The position numbers were made by a program, and so were the translations under genes. Source: Sarocladium kiliense (Eukaryota; Ascomycota; Sordariomycetes; Hypocreales; Sarocladiaceae). Taken from it: DNA of 64,000 nt. The DNA is taken from assembly GCA_030734395.1 (NCBI GenBank), contig JAUZTG010000029.1, positions 4,030,001 to 4,094,000 of the forward strand, read 5' to 3'. The first letter of the stretch is position 1; every line of letters begins with the position of its first letter. The notes beneath the pieces were generated by a model. It did not search any database and had not been told where the DNA came from. It was given only the letters and a program-made list of their open reading frames with translations. Positions 22,176-33,341 of the stretch are shown here, piece after piece.

Positions 22176-24005
22176 TTAGACGTCTTTCTTCCCTACGATG
22201 CCCGCTTTCCTTAGTCCAAACCAAGCAACGAATATGACAGCAGCATTTGCTGCAAAGATCGTCCAGAAAGCCGCTCTGTAGCCTTTCATCAAAGCCAGTT
22301 TGTTATCACCAATATCAGAATGCTCTGTCACTGATGCAGAAATGGCGCCTGTGATGGCCAAACCGACCGAGTTGCCGAACTGCGTGACCTCGTTGAAGAC
22401 GCCACCAGCCAGTGATTGAAGGTCGGCCGGGAATGCCTCAGAGATAACCAGGTTCGAGATGGTAAAGAGCACTAGAAGAAGTCAGCTGACTGCATTCTCT
22501 GTGTGATTCAAAGACAACTATACCATCTGCGTTGGCTGGGGATAGGAAGAGTGCCCAGAAAGGCTCGAACCAGTAGTTGTCACCGATGTCAACTGTCGCC
22601 ATCAATGGACCTGCGACAAGCGTGATGAGAGCTGACACAACTGCTAGTGTTCGAACATTGACGCGGGCGATGAGATAAGCTGTGACGATGTTCGCTGCAA
22701 CACCCATCACGACATGGGGAATAAATCGAATAGAGCTCGTCAGGGCAGATACACCCTCAACCTCTTGGAAGCTACGAAGCGTATCAGCCACGCAAATCCC
22801 ACCAAAGGTCGTCGTACTTAGACTTACTATAATGTTGTGAAATATTCGATGGCAGTCATTCCGGCGTAGCAAAGGAATATGGCCAAACACACGGAAGTGA
22901 AAGCCCAGTTCCGCCAGACCTTGTTCGGAATGAGAGCCGGCTTCCCTCGGCGGACTTGGAAGTTCATCCACCAGGGAAAAGCTGCAATCAGCACGATAGA
23001 CAGCGACAGGAGTGCAATGATTTGCGGCTCCTCAAGACGCTTGTAGGACGAAGAAGTCATTGCGAGGACATACAAAAGCATGCCTAGTCCAGCGCTCATG
23101 ATCAAAGCACCAACCCAGTCGATATCCTTTGCAAGTCTTGTCGTCCATTTGCGACCTCCAGTCTCGATTGGAGGCACGGGGAGAGACCATATGGACGCGA
23201 GGGATAGGATCAAGTTGATACCAGCCATCATGTAGTAGGCATATCGCCAGCCGACGCTTGAGGTGAAGACACCTCCCAGGACAAGTCCAACAGCATATCC
23301 AAGTGGGTTCCCCATTCCGTTCATTGCGAACGCGGTGTTTCTCCACGTGCCCTTCGGAAACGTGGCGGTGATGAGGCCAACGGCTGTGGGAAGACACATC
23401 GCGATGGCCATGCCCGACACCAGCCTGAACATGATGAGCTGTATACCGGTCTGCGCCAATCCAATGGCTATCGTGAAGATCATGAACAGGAAACTCCCGG
23501 TGATCCACATACGCTTCGCTCCGACAACGTCCGCAACCGCCCCGAAGATCAGAAGCAAGCATCCAGCTGAGAGTGCGTATACAGCCGCCGGCCAGAGGAT
23601 CAGGCCACGTTCAATGCCGAGGTCCCGTGCTATCTGAGGTAGAGCGACAATGAGAATCCCGGAACCCATGGTGTTGAGGAAGTTGACACCAGCCAGGGTG
23701 GATATGACCACAATGCCGCGGACCTTGGACACGCGCAGGACTTGAAGAGTGGCATCTCGGGGCTCAAGAGCGATCCTATCATCTTCGACATTCAAGCTAT
23801 CCGCCTTTTGACTCGCATCGTCTTGTCGGGGTGTTTCCGCTGGCGTGATGTCATCGCGTGAGGCGTCTGGTACTGCTGTCTTGCTGGCTTGCACAGGCTC
23901 GAGAGCAATGGCACCAGTTGCCATTGCTCCGGCTGCACTTGCTCTCCCTCTTGTCATCATTGTTACTGCGGCCATGTCAGTGCTGAAGGCGATAGGATAA
24001 TACAT
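22176..24005 (-). CDS. MFS multidrug-type antiporter (DHA2-like, 14 TM)
   Basis: Three exons (22828-24005, 22524-22771, 22176-22471) give 573 residues, with introns of 56 and 52 bp. A hydrophilic N-terminus of about 95 residues leads to RGIVVISTLAGVNFLNTMGSG. Further on are VADVVGAKRMWITG (loop 2-3 MFS motif), RLVSGMAIAMCLPTAVG and a motif-C-like stretch GNPLGYAVGLVLGG. Helix count by eye is about 14, as in DHA2 drug:proton antiporters such as those conferring aminotriazole resistance. A later ATG near residue 11 is an alternative start. The gene is transcribed away from the Zn2Cys6 regulator at 25173; the shared 1.17-kb upstream region suggests joint control. Confidence 0.88.
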
Positions 24006-25172
24006 TCTTTGTTATGTCTTACCGGTCTACTTTCGGGCACTTGAAGCAGGATCAGGCGTAGGTAAGAAACAAGGTTCTGACAGTTTGCGACTATGCTAGA
24101 ACTACTTTACAAGCAGAACAACATTGATTGGGTCTTGAGATTCCCGAGCCTGCTGAATAATACTCATCAGCAAAATGAGTCACGGATGTCAGATTCGCTG
24201 CCGCGTTAGGATGGTGAGAGGTAATCCTGGTCGATCTGATGACGCGGGGCACCACCGTCGGCGGCGGCAAACCTTAGTTACCCTAGACTACTCTTCCTCA
24301 ATCATGCACGATCGGTCAACTCGGGGGATGCAGTTGGGATCAAAACATTGTTCGTCAAGTCTCTGGATCCGAGATATGTTTAAGCACTTTGCAGCAGTGT
24401 TGGAGCCCTCACTTTCCTAGAGATGTGCAGCCAATGGCACAACACAATTGTAAAAGCAGAAAAAGCAAAGAAACGACGCCTGCGAGATCATTCATCAGTA
24501 TGAAATATAGCAATGTCGGGTGTTCAATAGCGTTATTTCGCTATCCCTCAGCGAAAGCCTCTTTCTTGGGCCCTTTCGCGTTACAAGAATGGTACCGGAT
24601 GTTTCCTTTCGCTCCCATAACAACCGCTTGAGGCGCTCCTAGCACGCAGCCTCGCGGCGTCATTCAAGTCTCCTAACGTCTTTCCATCATCATTCAACAC
24701 CCTCGCGATCCATCTGTCAAACGTGATGTGTTTGAATAGGCTATTCACAAGAAAGAACGACGAAGGCAAATATATAATTTTTTTTTTTTTCTTTTCCACA
24801 GGTAGCCGCTCTTATAGAACAAACACGACCCGGGACTATGATGATTGCCGTCACGGCACGCCTGCAGGGCAACAAACTTCATTGAACTTGAGTATGGACG
24901 CAATAGTAACCGTCTCATTAACCTTGACAATATTTATAAATCAGTCATCACAAAATCCCCTCCCATTCACTGCATTTGTTGTCAGCGTACACCCTATACT
25001 CGCTTGGTCTGACCTCATTACCTAAAGCCAAGGATCTTGGCTGTTCAACTTCCGCCGAGGCCGAGATCTCTCCCAACCCCACCCTCATGTCACCCCAAGG
25101 CGCGCCCTCCTCGGCGTCGGCCAGCCCTCTCCTCCCGCAATTCGAGACGCTTGCGCCGAGCTCATCCTCACG
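24006..25172. other. Bidirectional promoter region
   Basis: About 1.17 kb shared by the divergent antiporter (-) and Zn2Cys6 regulator (+). It contains a poly-T tract near 24778-24791. No gene is seen. Confidence 0.5.
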
Positions 25173-27377
25173 ATGTCCGAAGGTGAAAGTGAAGCCCCCA
25201 CAGGCCTCGCGGCATCTGCATCCGGGCCACCGACGCCTCAATCACATGGTAGAGGCTCCCGAGCATCGCGACAAAGCGATCGTTCATGCGTTACGTGCCA
25301 CCGACGAAAGGTTCGTTGCGATAAACGCCTTCCTTGTGCTGCTTGTGCACGTGGAGGTCGCGAATGCAGGTATGAAGATGTCACAGAGAAGCCGAGAAGG
25401 CGTCGTCCGAGGCAGACGACGATAGCAGACGTTGTCTCGCGCGTCTCGGACTTGGAGAGGTCAATTGTCGGTGCCTCGACGCCATCATCGACACAAAGGG
25501 TCCCGGTGAGACGGGGCTCCAGTATGCGAAGGGTGCCGGACGCTGCGCAAGGTACTCCTTTGACCGCATACGGACCAACGACAGTAGACACTGAGTCGAC
25601 CAATGAGGTGCTTGTGCAGAATGGCCCTACAAGTCAATATGTTGATGAGAGTGTCATCTCCCGGATGATTGAGGCGGTAAGAGAGACTCCACCATACAAC
25701 CTTCGTCAAATAAAACATGCCTCTGACTATCTTCAAGGATCGTGATAGAAATTCGCTTCTCTCAGTTCCTCAAGACGGGCTGCCAAACCAATTCCAAGGT
25801 TCTCCTTTCAGTCTCATGGGTTTCCTCTCACATCCTTCAGCCTTCAAGGATGAGCCTGATGAAGTTGTTCGCAAGATGGACGGGATGAAACTCTGGCACA
25901 TCTTCGAACAGAACATCGACCCTCTGGTCAAAGTCCTCCATGTTCCAACAGCCGAGATTCAGATCTTCACTGCTATCAATCAGCCCGAGGCCGCGTCGAA
26001 GGATACCATGGCCCTTTTGCACGCTATCTACTTCGCGGCTGTAACGAGTATGGATGCAGAAGATGTGAACAAGCTGCTCGGTATAGATCAAATGACTGCG
26101 TTGTCCAAGTTCAGGTCGCACTTTCAGAAAGCTTTGGCAGAAGCCGATGCTTTGGAGCACCCCACTGTGACGCTTCTGCAAGCTTTGGCCATATATCTGG
26201 TAAGTCATCCGGTGTTCCATATCGCAAACAACCGTCCTGACACTTCGGGAAGCACATTGTCCCAAGCTGGAACTCAAGTAGAGGTTCTTGGATCCTGAAC
26301 GGCCTGGCCCTCCGAATGGCACTATCCATCGGCCTCCATACGGACGGCAGTAAACTAGGGCTTTCTCCCTTTGATGCAGAAGTACGGAGGCGAGTCTGGT
26401 GGCATCTGTTTGCCCGGGACTTCAGGGCCCTAGAGGATCACGGCATCAGTCCGCAACTCCATCTGCCGACTTCGACTACTCGACTACCTCTCAACATAGA
26501 AGACAGCGACATATGGCCAGACATGGCCGAACCGCCAGTTGAGAGGCCAGGCTTTACCCGTATGACGTTTCAAGTGGTCAATATGGAAGTCAGTCATGCT
26601 TTTCATCAGACTTTGTATCCATCAGATACTGTTTTCGAGCCTGGCGAGAGAATGGCACTTCGTGATGAAGCATTCCGACGGCTCCACGAACACTTGGGTC
26701 CTTTCTTCGACAGCTGCCAACCCGTCGTCCCACTTCAAAAGTTTTGCCTCAGCATTGGCTCAGCGATTGTTCACAAGATGGACTTAGTTACGCGCCAGCG
26801 AGTTGCGAACTTGGAGACGCCCGACGACCGCGACTCATTTGCTACGGAGGAGAACCTCGACGCGGCATGCACAGCGCTTGAAAAGAACATTGAGATCTGG
26901 CATGACGAGCTTCTGCGCCCGCACAAATGGTCGCAACGCGTACATCCTCAGTATTTCCTGGTCCTGTATGTACTGTGGCATCTCTGCATCCGACCAGACA
27001 GCCCACAGGCAGGTCGCGCTTGGGGCGTCGTCGATGCGATGTTCCGAGTCGAACAACAACGCCTCACGCACACCTTTGGTGGTCGTTCTCTAAAACGTGT
27101 TGTCCTGGAACGCTTGCGGAAGAAGGCTGAAGCTGTGCGGACGTCAGCCATGGCAATGCCAGAACGATCAGCCGATGCAAACACCAGTGACACAACAGCT
27201 GAACCTGGTCCGATGCATTCTGACTTTGATCTCGGCGATCTTCCCCAAGATGGCCCGATCGATGATCATTTTAACAGCGATTGGTTCGACCTGCCCAACG
27301 GCACGGCAGTTCCGAACTGGAACACCCTCGTCAGCGATCTACGTGCAAACGATTTCAGCTACTCAGGAATGTTTTGA
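25173..27377 (+). CDS. Zn2Cys6 transcription factor with fungal-specific middle domain
   Basis: Three exons (25173-25676, 25738-26199, 26253-27377) encode 696 residues; introns are 61 and 53 bp. The binuclear zinc cluster is CVTCHRRKVRCDKRLPCAAC...C at residues 39-65 with spacing 2-6-5-2-6. A basic linker (KPRRRRPRQ) and a short coiled-coil-like segment (VVSRVSDLERSI) follow. The middle domain shows NGLALRMALSIGLHTDG and FDAEVRRRVWWHLFARD, the hallmark of Fungal_trans (PF04082). The acidic C-terminus (FDLGDLPQDGPIDDHF) may activate transcription. It is nuclear and DNA-binding by family. It faces away from the DHA2-type antiporter and towards the MCT-type transporter, either of which could be its target. 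Confidence 0.9.
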
Positions 27378-27505
27378 CAGTGTATGTATGTATTATGTAT
27401 GCTTAAAGGCGACGAGAAAATTTTGAACTCCATGCTATGCAAATGCAGTTGCCATTTACCAAAGTGGCTTTCCCCTATATGCTATACCCATTGTGTCCAA
27501 TCCGA

Positions 27506-29097
27506 TCATACCTTGGCAAAGAGCCCATGCGACCTTGCGAGTGAGATCCTTGTGAGGAGAATGAAGCATGTGCCCGCAGCACACATTACGCCAGCGAAAG
27601 CCTTCGCCGCACCCCAGTTGTAGTTGTCTCCGAGAATGGCACCAGCGATGGGGTTACTTGTCAAGGCCGGAATTGCCGAGCAAAGGAATACCATTCCTGT
27701 CCGGAGGCCCATATCGCGAAGGGGCGACACAGTAGCCACCAGAGCCGGGAGCTGGGAGACATATGCTCCACTGAAAAAGCCATAAAGAACAGCGAAAGCG
27801 ACACGGCAGGCATCGTTGGATGCTGGAATCCAAAGCGCCAGAATCAGTGCAGCAGCGATGTAGCAGACGACGATGAAGACATTGAAAAGGCCGAGAATGT
27901 CACCGAAAACACCAGAGAGAAGACGTCCAAAGAGACTTCCTGCTCCAAAGATCGCGACCAAGTACTGCACGAGGTTTGGGTCCATGCCGTTCGATACCGC
28001 GTCGACTTGGAGATAGTTCATCGGGACGTACATGCCCCATGTGAAGATTGCCAGGCCGATGGCGAGGTTGGCATACTTGAATTCCTGGAAGGGTTTCCAG
28101 AAGTCCTGCGGGGAGAGCTTGCGAGGCTGGGGAGGTCGGTATGCTTTGACAGTTAGGTTGACGACAATCAGGAGGCCGAAGATGATGAAGGCAGTGATTC
28201 GCATAGCCCATCCGAAGCCGATACTTCGGATCAAGCGGTTGACCATGATGGGCAGGGCGATGCCACCCACGCTGCTGCCGGTGGCAAGGACGCCGTATGC
28301 GGTACCACGCTTCTTGCTGAACCAGCCAGGGATGACTGTAAGGGCTATGAAAGTGTCAATAAAAACTCCAATACGCAAGGTATGAGGAAATAGCAGCTTA
28401 CCTGGTTGGAAGATTGCAGCAACACCAACAGCGCTGCAGACGCCTTGCGAAAGCAAGATCTGATAGTACTCAGTCGAGATGGAAGCCATCATGAGACCGA
28501 ATACATGAAGGAATGAGCCGGTCAGAATGAGGTACCGTGGTCCATACTTGTCGTACAAAACACCCATAACCGGACCCTATATTGCTGGTTAGCCCTGTCG
28601 CTCATTGTCGCAGGGGAGTTCATGACATACCAGAGCCATCATGAAGAAGAATTGCAGCGAAGGAATCCATGACACTGCACTAGACGAATAGTCTTTGAGC
28701 AGCGTTGACTGGTAATACTCTTGGAATACACCAACGGCTGTAGAATTGATTAGTTGAGATACCCAAATAGCGAACATATTGACTTGAGGGGCGTACCATT
28801 GATCCATCCCCAAGTGCAGAATGAGCTGCACCAAGCCCCAAAAACTACAAGCCATGCTCGGAAACCACCATCTGGCGCATCGCTACCAATTGGGGGCGGT
28901 GTCGGTGCTGTGGCGTCCTTTTCTTGTGTCGCAGCGTTTGATTGACGCGTTGACTTCTCCAAGTCCTGCTCTGCGACTTTGGTGGCGTCATCGGGCTTTT
29001 GGTGGCTGTCGTCCAGTGAAGGCCGCTGGGAGGTCTCACTCCTATCGAAGTGTGTCCTGTCTGTGTCGTAGGCGCTCATCCTCGGTGAGTCTGACAT
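27506..29097 (-). CDS. MFS transporter, monocarboxylate (MCT) type
   Basis: Four exons (28797-29097, 28631-28737, 28402-28576, 27506-28344) encode 473 residues; introns are 59, 54 and 57 bp, the last being in frame. The hydrophilic N-terminus (about 75 residues) is followed by DGGFRAWLVVFGAWC, the characteristic opening of fungal MCT-like carriers. VLYDKYGPRYLILTGS is the loop 2-3 motif. About 12 helices are visible. The central loop (PPQPRKLSPQDFWKPF) is polar. The gene converges on the Zn2Cys6 gene to its left with 128 bp between stop codons. Substrate unknown; small carboxylates are a guess from the family. Confidence 0.88.
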
Positions 29098-30683
29098 GCT
29101 GCTCCGGTGAGACCCGGTGTCTTAATTGGTAGAAAGTGTGTCGCAAATGAGACAAAGTGAGTACGGGCCGGTGTGGTACAGATCTTCAGATTCTTAGACA
29201 AAGACTTTCTAGATCTGCATTCTTTCGAAGGGCCAAGACGGCAGACTTAAGGGAAAAGGCGTGATGGATGACCAAGCGACTTCGGCAACTTAACTCGGTC
29301 CCTTACCTGCAGCAGTAGCTTCGGATTGTTCGATCTCGGGGGGCCAGCAAGTGAGTCAAGTGAGCATTTTGCAGCGAGAAAGCAGAATTCGTCAACTTTC
29401 TCGTTAGGTAACAGGAGCAACGATCATAGGCTATAGACCGGGATTAGGGAGGTTCGGCCCTTGGCTCAAGCACCGAGGCCGAGCACGTCAACTTCGCCTT
29501 TCCTCATTCAGCTGGCCGTGTACTTTGGTCTTGGCCGTTTCCGAATTCGGAAATACCCTCGAAGGCGCGGGGATTTCGCACATTGAAATGGCCGGTGGCC
29601 GCGAGAAACAGTCATCTGCGTGCAAGCAAAGCAACAGCAACATTCCACTACGTAGTTTTCTTGACTATTGGTTGCAGTCTCCATTCTCGGAGATAAAGAA
29701 GCCTCAAGCGTCAGTTTGTTCCCCTGATATTAGAATTCGCCTTGAGGCCCGAAGGTTCTTTCGGAGCTGCACCAGGTTCCTGCCTTTGTCGATCCTACCC
29801 AGCTGTTTGTCTCAGTCCTGGACAGACTGTCGACCTAAGACAGCTAAAGATCGTTACGAGCTTGATACTCAAGTGCCTAAGAAATACCAGTTAGGTAGTT
29901 CTTCCTTCGTAGTCATGCTCGCAAGCTACCCGGAACCTTTGACCCAGCTCCTGCACGTCAGTCTCCTTTATCAACATCACAGACTTGCGCGACAGTGATC
30001 TCATCTGGTCAGAAGATACTAGAAACCAAGAACTTCTGCTCTAGTAAGAACGTCTCCATTGACTGTTCAACTACCCTCCACCCGAGCCGAGACTATTTCC
30101 CTTCCCAGTTTCCGGATCTGACTCGGATGTGTCGTGGTTTGCATGACCCGGGATTCAATGATCCCGGGTTTCCCAAGCCCCCTCACATTGTCCTAAACGA
30201 GGTCGTCATTCGAAGCTATAGGCAGGATCTCTCAATTTGTTTGTGGCAAGGTATCACGCGGCCGCTTACGTCTACCCCAGAGCACCATGGAGCTGTCGGG
30301 ATGGTGGGCATGCGTAACGGTGCGGCTTATGACAGAGCTACCGAAGCTTGTCGGTGCATATTCCAGCGCCACATTCCGATTCAACGGCTCACCTAGGGCA
30401 GCCATTCAAGGACAGCCAAGCGGCAATCTCGGGACGCAAGGCTGAAACTCAAAGTATAGCAATAGGCAAGTGCTGAGCTCTGATTTGAGTCCAGTGCCGT
30501 TATAGATGATCGCTGAAAGGTTGTTCATGAGCCATCGACGCGAATGTTGTGAGGAGAAGATTGCCGTGCGGGGAACACCACGCTGATCATGTATATAAGA
30601 TGAGTATATAGCTTTGTCGCAAGCAGGCGGCTGCTTGGTTTACTTCATTGGGTATACATGTACATTTCGAAGCAACTCTCACC
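29098..30683. other. Gene-free interval, about 1.6 kb
   Basis: This holds the promoters of the MCT-type gene (-) and of the peptidase gene (+). Frames here are short and unconvincing. Confidence 0.45.
30592..30599 (+). promoter_or_regulatory. TATA box candidate of the peptidase gene
   Basis: TATATAAG, 85-92 bp upstream of the start codon at 30684, is a good core-promoter match at a sensible distance. Confidence 0.5.
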
Positions 30684-32195
30684 ATGCACCTGTTTACGTA
30701 TGCCGTGGGGTCTATCCTCACATTGGGAACACTGACCGCGGCAGCAGCTCCCAAAAACGTGTCGCGCATTCAATGGGTTAAATGCCCCTCGGAGACGCCT
30801 CCAGGTGTGGATTGCGGCGAGATCAAGGTGCCTCTCACTTACAAGAATGGAAGCTCCATCGAGCCAGCAGACAATCGCACCATTACACTGGGGTTTGCGC
30901 GACTCAACTCGACCGGAAATTCCACTCGCGGTCCTCTATTCACAAATCCCGGCGGTCCAGGTGTTCCCGCATCAACCCTCGTCGGAGCCGGCCTTTTCGT
31001 GCCGGAGATAGGCTTCTCTAAGAATGTTATGCGAACATATGATATCATCGGCCTTGACCCACGCGGGGTCGGCTCAAGTCAGCCTGTGAAATGTAATCCG
31101 AAGATCTTCAATCGCCGAGTGCCGACTCTGGTGAACAGCACAAAGACCTACGAAGCGCTCAAGAACCAGAGTCGTGAGTTAGGGGAGAGCTGCGCAAAGC
31201 TCACTGGCCCACTCATCAATTACCTTGATACCGTCCACGTCGCAAAAGACCACGAAGTACTTCGAAGGGCAATGGGGGCGAAGCAGTTTGACTATTTCGG
31301 TTTATCCTACGGGTCCCTGTTGGGCTCGACCTATCTCAACCTCTTTTCCAAATACGTTGGTCGCATGGCATTGGATGGAATCGTGGATCACTCGCAGTCC
31401 GAGATTGGTACGCTACTCACAGAAGCTGTGACCTATGAGACCACTCTGAACAAGTTCTTTGAGTGGTGCAATAACAACTCGTCGTGTCCGTTGCATGGAG
31501 ATAACCCGAAGGAAGTGTTCAACGGCCTGGTTTACAACGCCACACAAAAGCCAATTCCCGCACCGGGCTGCAACGGCACTTGTCAGCCTAATGTTACAGG
31601 AGAAGACATTCTGTACAACACACAGACCTTGCTAGAATTTGTCAACTCTACCCTTGGAGCTGGCTGGTATGGTCTTGCCGGCTACTTAGCTCAGGCTGCA
31701 AAAGGAAACGCAACAAGACTGTCCACGGCGCTGGCGACTTCCGAAACGTCCAATTCTCTTACCGGATCGCCCTTCACATACCTCGCGATTGGCTGCCAAG
31801 ACTGGAAGCGAAGCGCCAACGCATCTCAAGATCTTCAGCAACGTCTGGAAGCTGTAATGCCCTTCGCGCCTCAGACCAAAGGTGTGACACAGACTTTCTA
31901 CTACCAGTCCTTGTGTCTCGACTGGCCCGCCCCGGTCACCTATCCTCAGCAAACCTTCAATTTGACAATGGTAGAGAAAGCCCCTAAGATCTTGCTCTCA
32001 AATTCAGTCTATGATCCAGCGTGCAGCATAGCGTGGGCCAATGGTGTTAGGGAGCAGCTGCCCACGGCTGTGAGTATCATCAGGAACGGAACCGGACATA
32101 CTAGCCACACGATTCTTGGAAAGACTCGCGAGGCGATTGATAGTTATCTAGCGACTGGGAGACTACCCAAAGACGGTACAATTTACCAGACTTGA
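30684..32195 (+). CDS. Secreted alpha/beta hydrolase, tripeptidyl-aminopeptidase (TAP)-like, S33
   Basis: A single exon encodes 503 residues. The chosen ATG starts a signal peptide (MHLFTYAVGSILTLGTLTAA) cut near residue 22; an ATG 36 bases earlier would add a non-signal extension. The oxyanion region is FTNPGGPGVP, the nucleophile elbow is FGLSYGS (Ser208), and the C-terminal TAP-like part carries the acid in NSVYDPA (Asp444) and the base in GTGHTSH (His472). The enzyme family cleaves short peptides from N-termini in the extracellular space. Many N-glycosylation sequons support secretion. The neighbour is another secreted enzyme, but it is on the opposite strand. Confidence 0.88.
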   Translation: MHLFTYAVGSILTLGTLTAAAAPKNVSRIQWVKCPSETPPGVDCGEIKVPLTYKNGSSIEPADNRTITLGFARLNSTGNSTRGPLFTNPGGPGVPASTLVGAGLFVPEIGFSKNVMRTYDIIGLDPRGVGSSQPVKCNPKIFNRRVPTLVNSTKTYEALKNQSRELGESCAKLTGPLINYLDTVHVAKDHEVLRRAMGAKQFDYFGLSYGSLLGSTYLNLFSKYVGRMALDGIVDHSQSEIGTLLTEAVTYETTLNKFFEWCNNNSSCPLHGDNPKEVFNGLVYNATQKPIPAPGCNGTCQPNVTGEDILYNTQTLLEFVNSTLGAGWYGLAGYLAQAAKGNATRLSTALATSETSNSLTGSPFTYLAIGCQDWKRSANASQDLQQRLEAVMPFAPQTKGVTQTFYYQSLCLDWPAPVTYPQQTFNLTMVEKAPKILLSNSVYDPACSIAWANGVREQLPTAVSIIRNGTGHTSHTILGKTREAIDSYLATGRLPKDGTIYQT

Positions 32196-32428
32196 GGACA
32201 TTGGGGGGTTGACTGCTAAAGGCAACGAAGGTGGGCGACGGTAGGGCGAATGCGGGTAGATAAAGATTGGTTTGACTGTTCTGCAACGTGACTTCCAAAT
32301 TTCCGCATATACACAATCCCTAGTAAGATACAAGAATTCTCAAGATTGTTGAAAGCATGGCGCAAATTTGACATGAATAAACAAGTTGAATGAGAGTGAA
32401 GAATGAAAGGCACCAAGTGCGGTGCTGC

Positions 32429-33154
32429 TCAGAGAGGGCAACCCTCGGGTGCCAGGACCCAACCAGTGAGTCGGTTTGCCACATGGGTGACATAGCATGC
32501 GGTCGACGTAATACCGTCGTTCAGGTTCCCATAGTTCGCCGAGCCGCTGTTGTAGAGGCGAGCGCCAGCATAGAAGGAGCGTACACCGCTGTCACCGATA
32601 GCATTGGCAGCTCGGACAATTGTTTGCCGCAGGCCGTCGCCGGATGGAGTGCCAGCTGACCCATCCCGAATCATCTGGAGGATCTCAGATGCCGGGCAAG
32701 GGTTGACGCCAGCACAAGTGCCGACACCGTTGTGCGATTGCATGAGTCCGGGGTTGCGAACACCATTGTTCGTGGTCGGAGCGCGAACGCACCCAATGCT
32801 CTCTTGCATAACAATAGCGAGGATGAAGCGCTTATCGATGCCTGTCTCTCCAGATACCTGCTGAATGGCGCTGTTAATAGCAGCGATCTCATTAGGAGAG
32901 TTGTTGGCGCCCCAGCCGTTCCATTCACACGACTGGGCCATGACAGGGGCATTAGTGTTCCAAAGCTCATCGTAAGAGCCCCAAGCGCCGAAGTCTGGCC
33001 AACCCTGAGAGGGCGAGCCGTTGCCGGTGTAGAAGCGGTATGTATCCGAGACGGCGCGCTTTGCAAAAGCGAGAAGGCTGGAAGGGGACCTGGCCGGAGC
33101 TGCAGCCGCAAGAGCGGCCAGCCCGAAAGTGACGATGGAGAAAGAGGCGCGCAT
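32429..33154 (-). CDS. Secreted lysozyme-like / lytic transglycosylase-fold protein
   Basis: A single exon encodes 241 residues from ATG 33152-33154, which begins a signal peptide (MRASFSIVTFGLAALAAAAP). The frame continues upstream, but that part lacks secretory character. The core has KRFILAIVMQESIGCVR, where Glu118 matches the catalytic Glu of goose-type lysozyme/SLT folds, then NPGLMQSHNG and SFYAGARLYNSG. Several Cys pairs suggest an extracellular, disulfide-bonded protein. Members of this fungal group are usually annotated only as lysozyme-like. Peptidoglycan or another wall polymer is a possible substrate, which would make it an antibacterial factor; this is inference. Confidence 0.78.
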   Translation of the reverse strand: MRASFSIVTFGLAALAAAAPARSPSSLLAFAKRAVSDTYRFYTGNGSPSQGWPDFGAWGSYDELWNTNAPVMAQSCEWNGWGANNSPNEIAAINSAIQQVSGETGIDKRFILAIVMQESIGCVRAPTTNNGVRNPGLMQSHNGVGTCAGVNPCPASEILQMIRDGSAGTPSGDGLRQTIVRAANAIGDSGVRSFYAGARLYNSGSANYGNLNDGITSTACYVTHVANRLTGWVLAPEGCPL

Positions 33155-33333
33155 TGTGACTTTGGCCCGAAGAGAACTTGTGGGTATACGGTAGTTGAGT
33201 GTAGTAAAGGATCGTGAGAAGAAGTATTTACAAGATTGAAGGAGTGTTGGAAGGAGTGTGAATAGTGCCCTGCACTTTGCTGTGGTTCTTTGGAGTTGTG
33301 CCTCCATTTCAAATGTTGGGGACCTCGTGGGGT

Positions 33334-33341
33334 ATTTTATA
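33334..33341 (-). promoter_or_regulatory. TATA box candidate of the lysozyme-like gene
   Basis: TATAAAAT on the minus strand, about 180 bp upstream of the start codon, implies a 5' UTR of about 150 bases. Confidence 0.45.

Noticed and set aside
29525..29998. 157-codon plus-strand frame between the MCT-type and peptidase genes
   Set aside because: Begins without a good start context and has no family-like motif.
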